From assembly GCF_005222815.1 (NCBI RefSeq), contig NZ_STGB01000001.1, forward strand, positions 1,178,001 to 1,242,000: DNA of 64,000 nucleotides, given 5' to 3'. A program made the position numbers and the translations under genes. Positions 1-8,204 of the stretch are shown here, piece after piece. Under the pieces are notes generated by a model. The model was given only the letters and a program-made list of their open reading frames with translations, made no database searches and was not told the origin of the DNA. The stretch comes from Roseomonas sp. AR75 (GTDB taxonomy: Bacteria; Pseudomonadota; Alphaproteobacteria; Acetobacterales; Acetobacteraceae). Every line of letters begins with the position of its first letter. Within the stretch, counting starts at the first letter, position 1.

Positions 1-1
1 C

Positions 2-706
2 CGCACCCGCCACCGCGCCATCGTGCGCGAGGCATGGGGCATGGATGCCGGCGGCAGCGCGCTGGTCGCGCTGCTGACGGGCGATCCCGGCACCGGCAAG
101 ACGCTGGCGGCGGAAGCGGTGGCGCTGCGGCTCGGCCTGCCGCTGCTGGCGGCCGACCTCTCGCGCATCGTGTCGAAATACATCGGCGAGACGGAGAAGA
201 ACCTGTCGGAGCTCTTCGCCGCCGCCGAGGGCTTTTCCGCCGTGCTGTTCTTCGACGAGGCCGATGCGCTGTTCGGCAAGCGCACCGCGGTGCAGGACGC
301 GCATGACCGCTACGCCAACATCGAGGTGAACTACCTGCTGCAGCGGCTGGAACGCTTCGACGGGGTGGCGCTGCTGGCGACCAACCTGGCCGAGGGCATG
401 GACGAAGCGTTCCTGCGCCGCTTCGACCTCACCATCCCGTTCCGCCGGCCGAACCCGGCGCAGCGCCTGGCACTGTGGCGCGCCCACCTGCCCGCCGCGC
501 TGCTGGCGCCGGGGCTCGACCTCGCCGCGCTCGCCGCCAGCTGCGACGTGACCGGCGGCGAGATCCGCAACGCCGCGCTGACCGCCGCCTATGCCGCTGC
601 GGAGGCCGGCGAGCGGATCGGCGCGCGGCTGCTGCATGCGGCCCTCGCGCAGGAATTCGCCAAGGCGGGGCGCCCGGTGCCGCACGCATTGGCCGTCGGC
701 GGATGA
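2..706 (+). CDS. AAA+ ATPase, C-terminal part (5' end outside window)
   Basis: The frame is open to the left edge, so this is the C-terminal ~235 residues of a larger protein. Visible AAA motifs: Walker A GDPGTGKT (nt 80-103), a SKYIGETEKNL segment typical of FtsH/Cdc48-like AAA domains, Walker B AVLFFDEADALF, sensor-1 ATNL and an arginine-finger region FLRRFD. Family knowledge: AAA ATPases of this type are conserved in extracellular contractile injection system (eCIS, Afp15-like) loci. The next gene overlaps it by ATGA and encodes a DUF4157 protein, which supports that setting. The eCIS role is inference because the structural genes would lie outside the window. Confidence 0.85.
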   Translation, partial: RTRHRAIVREAWGMDAGGSALVALLTGDPGTGKTLAAEAVALRLGLPLLAADLSRIVSKYIGETEKNLSELFAAAEGFSAVLFFDEADALFGKRTAVQDAHDRYANIEVNYLLQRLERFDGVALLATNLAEGMDEAFLRRFDLTIPFRRPNPAQRLALWRAHLPAALLAPGLDLAALAASCDVTGGEIRNAALTAAYAAAEAGERIGARLLHAALAQEFAKAGRPVPHALAVGG

Positions 707-1806
707 GGCACGCGCCCGCGCCGCCGGTCCCGGTGCTGCGCCATGGCGGGCGCGAACGCGCCGCCGACCACGCGGCGCAGCACGGACCGGATTCGGGCGC
801 GAAGGCCGTCACGACGCGCGCGCCCGCCACGCTCGGCCTCGGCGAAGGCATGCGCCTGCCCGCACGCGACCGGCGCTATTTCGAACAGCGCCTCGGCGCC
901 GATCTCTCCGGCGTGCGCGTGCATCGCGACAGCAGCGCAGCGAGCCGGCTCGGCGCGCGGGCCTTCGCCGCGGGGCGGGACATCGGCTTCGCACCCGGCG
1001 CATGGCAGCCCGGCAGCGCCGAGGGCAGGCGCCTGCTCGGCCACGAGCTCGCCCACGTCCTGCAGCAGGGGGCGCATGGCCCCGCCGTGCAGCTCGAGGA
1101 GGAGAAGAAGCCGGAGGACGCGGCGAACAGCCTGGAGACCGGCGTGAAGGTCGCCAAGGACGCCGCCAAGGACGACCCGCGCGTCAAGGCGCTGCTCGAG
1201 CCGGCAAAGCAGTTCGGCATGCGCAAATGGGACCAGCTTGGCACCGGCGGCCAGATCGGCGTGATCGGCTTCGGCGCGGCAACCTATGGGATCGGGCTCG
1301 GCGCCGGGCTTTCCGATCCCGAAGGCCGCAAGGCGCTGTCCGACTTCAACCTGATCGCGCCGATCGGGCTGATCCCCTACGCGACGCTGACCGATTTCCG
1401 CTACGTGCTGCCCGATAGCCCGACCGGGCCGACGTTGTTGAAGGCGTCCTTCTCCGGCGACGACCTGCTGGGGCTCGCGCATGAGAAGATCCGCTGGTTC
1501 CCGCAGATGACGCTCTCGCTGGACTTCACCTGGTCGCTCGACGCGACCGGGAATGTCACGCTTGCCTCGGGCCTGGCGAACTGGGGAGTACTGCCGGGCA
1601 TCAACCTGCAGGCCGGCGCCGGCGTGGATCTCGGCTGGAAGCCGCTGCCTGTCGGGACGGGCGCCGACCCCTTCGCGCCCGGTCCGCTGGAGGGCGCGCA
1701 GACCAAGCTGCCGGGCGTTGGCGCCTTCGTCACGGTGGACCTGCTGAAGGCGCCGATCCTGCCGGCCGCCGTCCGGCGCGTGCTGGGCGCGCAGCCGGAG
1801 AAATGA
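703..1806 (+). CDS. DUF4157 (zincin-like) domain protein, possible eCIS cargo
   Basis: A 367-residue protein. The ATG at 703 overlaps the stop of the AAA gene (ATGA), so I chose it over in-frame starts inside that gene. Residues ~49-123 match DUF4157: a LPARDRRYFEQRLG segment, then LSGVRVHRD, ending in the HELAHVLQQ zinc-binding signature (HExxH-like, residues 114-118). Residues 130-145 are charged and linker-like. Residues 150-367 are not recognised; they contain hydrophobic glycine-rich stretches and beta-rich segments such as MTLSLDFTWSLDATGNVTLASG. DUF4157 proteins are known beside contractile injection systems and toxin cargoes. The C-terminal domain could be an effector or membrane-acting part; that is inference. 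Its 3' end abuts dctM with no gap. Confidence 0.8.
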   Translation: MRHAPAPPVPVLRHGGRERAADHAAQHGPDSGAKAVTTRAPATLGLGEGMRLPARDRRYFEQRLGADLSGVRVHRDSSAASRLGARAFAAGRDIGFAPGAWQPGSAEGRRLLGHELAHVLQQGAHGPAVQLEEEKKPEDAANSLETGVKVAKDAAKDDPRVKALLEPAKQFGMRKWDQLGTGGQIGVIGFGAATYGIGLGAGLSDPEGRKALSDFNLIAPIGLIPYATLTDFRYVLPDSPTGPTLLKASFSGDDLLGLAHEKIRWFPQMTLSLDFTWSLDATGNVTLASGLANWGVLPGINLQAGAGVDLGWKPLPVGTGADPFAPGPLEGAQTKLPGVGAFVTVDLLKAPILPAAVRRVLGAQPEK

Positions 1807-3096
1807 TCAGCCGAAGGCGACACCCGGCAGCCAGGTCGCGATGCCTGGGAACAGGCACAGCAGCAGCACGCCCACAAGCAGCGCGCACCAGAAGGGCAGC
1901 GCGGCGCGCGCCGCGGCGGCCAGGTTCACCTCGCCATTGGTGATGCCGACAAGGACAAAAAGATTCATCCCCACCGGCGGCGTCAGCATGCCGATCTCGA
2001 TCATCAGCGTGACCACCACGCCGAGCCACACGGCGTCGAAGCCCACGCCGGTCATCAGCGGGAAGACCAGCGGCAGCGTCATGATCATCATGGACAGCCC
2101 GTCGAAGAAGCAGCCCAGCACCAGGTAGATCGCGACGACCACCAGCAGCAGCACCCATTTCGACAGGCCCCATTCGCCGATGGCGGACAGGATCTGCTGC
2201 GGCAGGCCGAGCATGCTGATCGCCTGCGCCAGCACCAGCGCGCCGATGAAGACCATGGCGATGATGGCGAAGATGCGCGCCGTGCCGATCAGCGCCTCGC
2301 CCAGCTTGCGCAGCGTGAGGTCGCCGATGGTGACGCCGAGGATCACAGCCGCGGCCACGCCGACGCCGGCGGCCTCGGTCGGCGTCGCGATGCCCGCGAA
2401 CAGGCTGCCCAGCACCGCCACGATCAGCACGACCAGCGGCAGCACCGCAGGCAGGCCGCGCAGCGCCTCGCGCAGCGCAACGGCCTTCTCCTCCGGCGCG
2501 ATGGCGGGATTGCGCAGGGCCATCCACAGGATGATCGCCATGAACAGGCCGGCCATCATCAACCCCGGCAGCACGCCCGCCAGGAACAGCCGGCCGATCG
2601 AGGTATCGGTCAGCGCGCCATAGATCAGCAGCGAGAGCGAGGGCGGGATCAGCAGCCCCAGCGTACCGCCGCCCGCCAGCGTACCGACCACGGCCGCGGG
2701 CTGGTAGCCCCTGCCCTTCAGCTCGGGATACGCGACCGATCCCACCGCCGCCGCGACCGACATGGATGAACCGGAGACCGCGCCGAACACCGTGCAGACC
2801 GCGATGTTGGTATGCAGCAGCCCGCCGGGCAGCCGCGCGAAGAAGGGCGCCAGCGCGCGATAGACGCCGCGCGCCAGGCCGGAGGCGACCAGCACCTCGC
2901 CCAGCAGGATGAACAGCGGCACGGCGGTCAGCGTGAACTCGTTCAGCACGTTCCACACCGTCTGCGCGCCGAGCCGCGTGGCGCCGCCGACCGCGTAGTG
3001 CAGCAGGATGAAGCCGGTGAGGCCGAGCGCGGCGCCAAGCACGGCGCCCGAGAGCACCGTGGCGCTCAGCAGCCCGAACAGCATCGCCCCGTTCAC
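1807..3096 (-). CDS. dctM: TRAP transporter large permease DctM
   Basis: A 429-residue polytopic inner-membrane protein with about 12 hydrophobic segments and the conserved TRAP-large-subunit run FDGLSMMIMTLPLVFPL. It forms the channel of a tripartite ATP-independent periplasmic transporter that imports an organic acid using an ion gradient. It starts with GTG at 3096, overlapping the dctQ stop by 4 bases, so the two subunits are translationally coupled. The stop codon abuts that of the DUF4157 gene. The substrate cannot be read from the sequence; the divergent M24 peptidase gives only a weak hint. Confidence 0.93.
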   Translation of the reverse strand: MNGAMLFGLLSATVLSGAVLGAALGLTGFILLHYAVGGATRLGAQTVWNVLNEFTLTAVPLFILLGEVLVASGLARGVYRALAPFFARLPGGLLHTNIAVCTVFGAVSGSSMSVAAAVGSVAYPELKGRGYQPAAVVGTLAGGGTLGLLIPPSLSLLIYGALTDTSIGRLFLAGVLPGLMMAGLFMAIILWMALRNPAIAPEEKAVALREALRGLPAVLPLVVLIVAVLGSLFAGIATPTEAAGVGVAAAVILGVTIGDLTLRKLGEALIGTARIFAIIAMVFIGALVLAQAISMLGLPQQILSAIGEWGLSKWVLLLVVVAIYLVLGCFFDGLSMMIMTLPLVFPLMTGVGFDAVWLGVVVTLMIEIGMLTPPVGMNLFVLVGITNGEVNLAAAARAALPFWCALLVGVLLLCLFPGIATWLPGVAFG

Positions 3097-3590
3097 AGCG
3101 GCTGCGGCCTGTCCTCGGGTGGCGGGCGCAAAGCGGCCCAGGCGGCGATGAAGCCGGTGATGGCCAGGCAGATCGGCAGCAGCGCCGTCCAGGGGCCGAG
3201 CGGCAGGCGCGCCTGCTCGCTGCTCAGGTTGAGCCGGATGGTGAACTCCGCGATGCCCCAGGATTCCCAGGCGAAGATGGCGCAGAAGGCCACCATGATA
3301 AGCTGGCCGATCACCCAGGCCACGCGCCGCGGAAGCGGCGGCAGGCGCTCGGTCAGCAGCGTCACCCGGATATTGGCGTTGCCCGCCATGGCGAATGGCA
3401 GCGCCAGGAACGCCATGGCGGAGAGCAGAAGGCCCGACAATTCCTCGGTGAAGCGGAAGGGCGCGGCGACGGCGTAGCGCATCACCACCGCCGCCAGCAC
3501 CAGGCCGAGGATGCCCGCGCAGGCCGCGGCGGAGAGCGCCAGCAACCCGCGCGAGAACAGCAGGATCGCGGAATCGACGCGTGACAGCAT
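3093..3590 (-). CDS. dctQ: TRAP transporter small permease DctQ
   Basis: A 165-residue protein with four predicted membrane helices (around residues 8-30, 45-65, 88-108 and 130-150), the normal size and topology for DctQ. It pairs with DctM in the membrane; the overlapping stop/start supports coupled translation. It lies 64 bases downstream of dctP in a dctP-dctQ-dctM order read leftwards. The gene name follows the family and context; specific residues of DctQ are poorly conserved. Confidence 0.88.
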   Translation of the reverse strand: MLSRVDSAILLFSRGLLALSAAACAGILGLVLAAVVMRYAVAAPFRFTEELSGLLLSAMAFLALPFAMAGNANIRVTLLTERLPPLPRRVAWVIGQLIMVAFCAIFAWESWGIAEFTIRLNLSSEQARLPLGPWTALLPICLAITGFIAAWAALRPPPEDRPQPL

Positions 3591-3654
3591 GCGATTCAGA
3601 CCTCCGGTGCTCGGGGCCGGCGGCCCCTGCGCCCTGCGGTCATCGCATGCTCGC

Positions 3655-4665
3655 TCACTGCCCCGTCAGCGCCTGCTCGATCCGCTGCTTCCAGGCCGGG
3701 CCCTGGCCGCCGGCCTCTCGCATCAGCGTGCCCCAGGTGGCGATCGCGGCGGTGCGCAGGGCCTGCTGGTCGGCGTCCGATATCGTGCCGTGGAAGGTCA
3801 CGCCCTGCCCGCGCAGCCGCTCCCGCGCCGCCTCGTCATCCGCGGCGTCCTGCTCGAAGCGGGCGCTGCGCTGTTCCATCGCGGCCGTGGCGTCCGTCAG
3901 GATCTGGCGGTTCTCGTTGGACAGCGCCCGCCAGCGCGCCTGGTTCGCCATGATGATGTAGGGCGTCGGCGGGAAGGCGAAGCCGGTGGACACGGCGTGC
4001 TTCGCAACTTCCTGCAGGCTGATCGTGTGCACGATGCGCGGCGGATACAGCGCGCAGTCCACCACGCCGGTCTGCATCGCCGTGTACAGCTCCTGCTGCG
4101 GCACGATCTGCGCGGCGACGCCGAGCGCACGGAAGGTCTCCACCTGCTCGCGCGAGCCGACGCGCAGCTTCAGGCGGCGCAACTCGTCAAGGTTGCGCAC
4201 GGGCGTGCGGCAGAACAGCGAGGCATCCAGCAGGCCAAGCTGCATGAAGCCCACCGTCTGGATGTTCCAGCGGTTCATGCCCTGCGTCAGGCTTTCCTTC
4301 AGCGCAGGCATCACGCGGTTCAACTCGGCCGCGTTGCGGATCAGGCCGAACACCAGGATGGAGGACATGGCGGCATCGTCGCGGCCCAGGAAGGGCGGCC
4401 AGATGAAGCCCATCTCCGGCGTGCCAGTCTGCATGTAGCGCAGCGCGTCGGCATCGCGCAGGTTCATCGCGTTGCCTTCGAAGACGTTCAGCACGAAGCG
4501 GCCGTTGCTGCGCTGGCGCACATCCGCGGCCAGCTCCCGCACATGCTGGCTTTCCACGCGCGTCGGCGCGTAGCTGTTGTGGAAGCGCCATTCCACCGTC
4601 TGCGCCATGGCGCTGCCGAGGCCCGCCAGGGTCGCCGCCAGGGCGCCCAGGATCGCACGCCGCAT
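3655..4665 (-). CDS. dctP: TRAP transporter substrate-binding protein DctP
   Basis: A 336-residue periplasmic receptor. The ATG at 4665 is preceded by a purine-rich GGGAGAGA ribosome site and gives a clear Sec signal peptide ending near AMAQ. The frame stays open upstream, but that part is not signal-like. DctP family features include an RVESQHVRELAADV region and the LKLRVGSREQVETFRALG segment containing the conserved arginine that binds the ligand carboxylate. It is first in the dctPQM operon and divergent from the M24 peptidase, with an 88-base intergenic region holding a small palindrome. Confidence 0.92.
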   Translation of the reverse strand: MRRAILGALAATLAGLGSAMAQTVEWRFHNSYAPTRVESQHVRELAADVRQRSNGRFVLNVFEGNAMNLRDADALRYMQTGTPEMGFIWPPFLGRDDAAMSSILVFGLIRNAAELNRVMPALKESLTQGMNRWNIQTVGFMQLGLLDASLFCRTPVRNLDELRRLKLRVGSREQVETFRALGVAAQIVPQQELYTAMQTGVVDCALYPPRIVHTISLQEVAKHAVSTGFAFPPTPYIIMANQARWRALSNENRQILTDATAAMEQRSARFEQDAADDEAARERLRGQGVTFHGTISDADQQALRTAAIATWGTLMREAGGQGPAWKQRIEQALTGQ

Positions 4666-4714
4666 CGTCTTCTCTCCCGTTTCTCCGGTGAGCGGGATGA
4701 TGGCGGCGCGCCCC

Positions 4715-4729
4715 GGCGTTGACAACGCC
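4715..4729. promoter_or_regulatory. Inverted repeat between divergent dctP and M24 peptidase genes
   Basis: GGCGTT-GAC-AACGCC is a perfect 6-base inverted repeat in the 88-base space between the dctP and peptidase starts. It contains a TTGACA hexamer (4719-4724) that could be a -35 box for the rightward gene, though no good -10 follows. Its placement suits an operator shared by both operons. No regulator gene is next to it. Function is inferred. Confidence 0.35.
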
Positions 4730-4753
4730 GCCCCTGCCGCCTGCCATGGGCTC

Positions 4754-6001
4754 ATGCCAGGACATGTGGATCGCGCCCGCGCGGCGCGGCTGATGGAAGC
4801 GGCCGGGCTCGACGCCCTGCTGATCGCCTCTCCCGAGAGTTTTCGGTGGGCGACCGGTGCGGAGCCAGGCGTGGCCATGGGATGGCGCCGGCTGGGGCCG
4901 GCCATGGCGGTGGTTCCGGCCGATCCCGCGCGGCCGGTCGGCGCCGTGGTGACCGACCTGTTCGCCGGCAGCGCGGCGGCGGCGGGCTGCGACCCGCTGC
5001 GCGTGCACGCGATCTGGCCGGAGGCGATCTCGGTGCGCGACCTGCTGCCCTCGGAGGCCGATGCGGCGACGCTGGTCGCGGCCGCCACCGCGGACCGGCC
5101 AACGGGCTTTGCGCGCCCCGGCACCTTCGACCGCGGCGTGGCTCTCAGTCTTCTGCGGGATCTGTTGGCCGGGATGGGGCTGGCGGGCGCGCGGATCGGC
5201 GCGGAGCTCTCGGCGGTGCCCGCGGCAGATCATGCCGTGCTGCTCGATGCAGTGGCGCCTTCGCGCCTCAGCGACGCGACCGCGCTGGTGGACCGGTTGC
5301 GCGCCCACAAATCCGCCGCCGAGATCGCGCTGCTGCGGCAGGCCGGCGCGATCACCGAAGCCGCGCTCGCCGCCTTCGTGCCGCTGCTGCGCGAAGGCGC
5401 GACGCGCGCCGCGCTCGGCCGCGCCTTCCTCGACCTCGTGCGGGAGGAAGCGACGCGGCGCGGCACGACGGCCAGCGTCACGGCCTGGGAGTATGTCGGC
5501 TTCGGCGCCTCGCCCTGGTCCAGCCCGGGCGGGCTGGCGCGCGGCGACGTGGTGAAGGTGGATGTCGGCGCGGTGGTGGGCGGCTACACGGCCGATCTCG
5601 CGCGCACCTACACGTTGGGGCCTGCGCCCGTGCGCGCGACGCAGGTGTACGATGCGCTTCGCGCCGCCTTCGAAGCGGGACGCAAGCTGTTCCGCCCGGG
5701 GACGGCGCTGCGCGACATCCATGCGGCCGCGATCCGCGCCGTGCACGCCGCCGGCTTCCCTTCCTATGCCCGTGGCCATTTCGGCCACGGCCTCGGCGCC
5801 TCGATCTGGTCCGAGGAATGGCCGTACACTGCCGCGGATTCGGATGTGGTGCTGGAACCCGGCATGGTCATGGCCTTCGAAGCGCCGTGGTACATCGACG
5901 GCATCGGCGGCTTCATCCTGGAGGACATGCTGCTGATCACCGAGGACGGTGCGGAGACGCTGGCCGGCGCCAGCCTGCCGCGCACCATGCAGGAACTTTA
6001 G
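4754..6001 (+). CDS. M24 family metallopeptidase (Xaa-Pro aminopeptidase-like)
   Basis: A 415-residue protein with the two-domain creatinase/aminopeptidase-P layout: an N-terminal domain (about 1-165) and a pita-bread catalytic domain. Metal-site signatures are visible: DVVKVDVGAVVGGYTADLART (two Asp), GHFGHGLGASIW (His), PGMVMAFEAPWY and GGFILEDMLLIT (Glu residues). I start at the ATG at 4754; the frame is open upstream across the dctP leader. It is divergent from the TRAP genes, so it may hydrolyse an imported amide or peptide-like compound (inference). It ends 4 bases before the chimeric gene, as if it once shared an operon with a maleylacetate reductase. Confidence 0.9.
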   Translation: MPGHVDRARAARLMEAAGLDALLIASPESFRWATGAEPGVAMGWRRLGPAMAVVPADPARPVGAVVTDLFAGSAAAAGCDPLRVHAIWPEAISVRDLLPSEADAATLVAAATADRPTGFARPGTFDRGVALSLLRDLLAGMGLAGARIGAELSAVPAADHAVLLDAVAPSRLSDATALVDRLRAHKSAAEIALLRQAGAITEAALAAFVPLLREGATRAALGRAFLDLVREEATRRGTTASVTAWEYVGFGASPWSSPGGLARGDVVKVDVGAVVGGYTADLARTYTLGPAPVRATQVYDALRAAFEAGRKLFRPGTALRDIHAAAIRAVHAAGFPSYARGHFGHGLGASIWSEEWPYTAADSDVVLEPGMVMAFEAPWYIDGIGGFILEDMLLITEDGAETLAGASLPRTMQEL

Positions 6002-6005
6002 ACCC

Positions 6006-6728
6006 ATGCACGCCTTCACCTATACCGGCCTGCCCGCGCGCGTGGTGTTCGGGTCGGGAACAACGGCGAAGTTGCAGGCTCTCAACCTAGCGCTCTGCGC
6101 GTCCATCGGCGTGTTCCTTCCTTCAGCGGTCGTCGGACAGTCTGCCGGCGGTGCCGCGTCGAGACTGCGCGACATCTCTCCGCTGCAGGTCTCCGTTGCC
6201 TTCCTTCCGGAGCCCAGCACGGGCGCGCCATGCACACTGGATCGTAATGGGCTCGAAGCACATGCGGCAAGTTCGCTCCGGACAGCCGGGCTTCAGGTGC
6301 TGACCGGTGCTGAAACGTTCGCACGAGCAAGGGAGCAGCTTCGCCTGTCGCAAGAAGAGGTCGCTGCTCTTCGTGCCCGCCGCGCGACTCCTGCTCCCAG
6401 CGCTACGGAGCAGCAGGAGCGCATGGCAGAGCACAAGTTCCTCCAGACTATCTCTTCGTTGACCGTCGTGTTCCATGCGACCGCCTTCGAGCGGGAAGGC
6501 GTAACGACTTGCGCGGTTGCGTACAATGCAAGGTTCCTGGCGCGGCCGGCTGGTCGTCCTGCACTCGCGGTGAATGGGCGGCAGGTCGACGCCGATCTGC
6601 TGCTGTGGGAGCGTCAAGCTCGTTCCTTTGTCATTCAAGAACAGCATCTCGCTGAGGGCGTCTCACGTCACCTCGACACGCTGCTCGCATCGTTCCTTGG
6701 CAGTTGGCGCAGGGCGAATGAAAGATAG
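6006..6728 (+). CDS. Chimeric ORF: maleylacetate reductase N-terminus joined to an unrelated secreted protein
   Basis: A 240-residue frame. Residues 1-25, starting MHAFTYTGLPARVVFGSGT, match the start of iron-dependent maleylacetate reductases. The rest does not: it runs straight into a hydrophobic signal-like stretch (LNLALCASIGVFLPSAVVGQ) and then a soluble domain with two cysteines (in PCTLDRNG and TTCAVAYN), a coiled, Glu/Arg-rich middle (about 100-135) and a terminal SWRRANER. The catalytic part of the reductase appears nowhere in the window. Base use changes near nt 6060: AT content rises and codons such as ACA, AAG and CTA appear, unlike the flanking genes. Best reading: a deletion or insertion truncated the reductase gene and fused a small periplasmic protein to it. 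Whether it is expressed is unknown. Confidence 0.55.
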   Translation: MHAFTYTGLPARVVFGSGTTAKLQALNLALCASIGVFLPSAVVGQSAGGAASRLRDISPLQVSVAFLPEPSTGAPCTLDRNGLEAHAASSLRTAGLQVLTGAETFARAREQLRLSQEEVAALRARRATPAPSATEQQERMAEHKFLQTISSLTVVFHATAFEREGVTTCAVAYNARFLARPAGRPALAVNGRQVDADLLLWERQARSFVIQEQHLAEGVSRHLDTLLASFLGSWRRANER

Positions 6729-6807
6729 AGCAGTTCGCGCCTTGGCCTCTCTGGGGAATGCCTGGGCGGGGAGCGCGCCGGGGGCGTAAGCGGAAGAGGT
6801 TTCGCCG

Positions 6808-6844
6808 CCCCCAATCCGACCCTCCCCGGTGAACGGGGAAGGAA
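6808..6844. repeat. Dispersed GC-rich palindromic repeat, copy A (diverged)
   Basis: A CCCCCAATCCGACCCTCCCC arm followed by a CGGGGAAGG return arm. It is a degenerate copy of the repeat also seen at 18247, 24604, 36337 and 59859. It lies between the chimeric gene and the convergent cyclase gene and could form a hairpin that ends transcription from either side. Confidence 0.6.
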
Positions 6845-6849
6845 GAAGA

Positions 6850-7626
6850 TTACTCCTCGAAGATCGCCACCGCACGGCAGAAGCCGGCGCTGGCGGCCTT
6901 GATCTTGAAGGGGAAGCAGGCGACCTGGAAACCCGTGGACGGAAGCTGGTCGAGGTTCGCCAGCTTCTCGATATGGCAGTAGCCGCGCACCATGCCGGCG
7001 CGATGGCCTTCCCAGATCAGCGAGGCATCCTTCGTCTCGGCATAGCGCCGCGCCGTGTGCAGGAAGGGCGCGTCCCAGGACCAGGCATCGGTGCCGCACA
7101 CCTTCACGCCGCGCTCCGTCAGATACAGCGTGGCCTCCCGCCCCATGCCGCAGCCGCGCGCCAGGAAGTCCGGCTGGCCATAGCGCGCGCCGGCGGCGGT
7201 GTTGACCAGCACGATATCATGGGGCTGCAAGGTCACGCCGATGCGCGCCAGTTCCGCCTCCACCTCCGCCGCGGTCACCACATGGCCATCGTCCAACGCA
7301 CGGAAGTCGAGCTTCACGCCACGGCCGAAGCACCATTCCAGCGGCACCTCGTCGATCGTCCAGGCGCGCCTGCCGCCATCCATCGTCGAGTGGAAGTGAT
7401 ACGGCGCGTCCAGATGCGTGCCGGTGTGGGTGGTCAGGTTCAGCCGCTCGATCGCCCAGCCCTCGCCGCCCGGCAGGTCCTCGACCCTCAGCCCCGGGAA
7501 GAAGCGCACCACCTCCGCCGCGCTCTGCCGGTGGTCGACATAGGTGATTTCCGGCGTGTGCCCGGGCGGGTCGGAGGCGATGCCCGCCTGCAGCGCCACC
7601 GAGAGATCGAGGATGCGCCGCGCCAT
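6850..7626 (-). CDS. Cyclase family protein (kynurenine formamidase-like hydrolase)
   Basis: A 258-residue soluble protein with the family's metal signature HTGTHLDAPYHF (HxGTHxDxPxHF) near residues 67-78. The conserved C-terminal metal/active-site His is probably in the segment around residue 190. Family members hydrolyse amides or cyclic compounds; formamidase in tryptophan breakdown is the best known. The start at 7626 lies 2 bases after the FMN reductase stop, so the three leftward genes 8822-6850 look like one operon. The substrate is unknown. Confidence 0.85.
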   Translation of the reverse strand: MARRILDLSVALQAGIASDPPGHTPEITYVDHRQSAAEVVRFFPGLRVEDLPGGEGWAIERLNLTTHTGTHLDAPYHFHSTMDGGRRAWTIDEVPLEWCFGRGVKLDFRALDDGHVVTAAEVEAELARIGVTLQPHDIVLVNTAAGARYGQPDFLARGCGMGREATLYLTERGVKVCGTDAWSWDAPFLHTARRYAETKDASLIWEGHRAGMVRGYCHIEKLANLDQLPSTGFQVACFPFKIKAASAGFCRAVAIFEE

Positions 7627-7628
7627 GC

Positions 7629-8189
7629 TCAGCGATGCAGCCGGTGCCGCCAGTCGCGCAGCGCGGTGAGCTGCTGCGTGATCAGGCTGCGCGAGGTCTC
7701 GTCGGTCAGCCGGCCATCGGCGTCGAACTTCGAGGCCGCCTGCCCGATCATCACTTCCGGCTTGTTCAGCACATGCGCGTTCATGAAGACGAAGATCTTG
7801 CGCAGGTCGTATTGCGCGCGCGCCGTGCCGAACAGCCCGCCCGATGCGCCCATGATCGCCACCGGCTTGCCGTCGAAGGCCGGCTCCGGCGGGCGGGAGG
7901 CCCAGTCCAGCGCGTTCTTCAGCACGCCGCTGATGGAGTAGTTGTACTCGGGCGTCGCGATCAGCACGGCATCCGCGGCCTTCACCGCGTCGCGAAAGGC
8001 CTGGACCGGCGCGGGATATCCCTCCCCGGTGCGGACGTCGTCGTCATAGGGGGGAATGTCGCCAAGCCCCTGGTAGATCGTGACCTCCACCCCCTCCGGC
8101 GCCAGCTCCTTCGCCGCGCGCAGCGCCGCGCTGTTGAACGAGGCTTTCCGCAGGCTGCCGGAGATGCCGAGAATCTTCACCACGCTCAT
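7629..8189 (-). CDS. NADPH-dependent FMN reductase (flavodoxin-like)
   Basis: A 186-residue flavodoxin-fold protein. The phosphate-binding loop GISGSLRKASFN sits at residues 9-20, and the ATPEYNYSISGVLKNALDWASR motif that stacks on the flavin is complete, as in SsuE/chromate-reductase-like NAD(P)H:FMN or quinone reductases. A good AAGGAG ribosome site precedes the ATG. It is the middle gene of the leftward operon and could supply reduced flavin to a monooxygenase or reduce a quinone; no partner oxygenase is adjacent. Confidence 0.9.
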   Translation of the reverse strand: MSVVKILGISGSLRKASFNSAALRAAKELAPEGVEVTIYQGLGDIPPYDDDVRTGEGYPAPVQAFRDAVKAADAVLIATPEYNYSISGVLKNALDWASRPPEPAFDGKPVAIMGASGGLFGTARAQYDLRKIFVFMNAHVLNKPEVMIGQAASKFDADGRLTDETSRSLITQQLTALRDWRHRLHR

Positions 8190-8204
8190 CCGTTGCTCCT
8201 TGGA

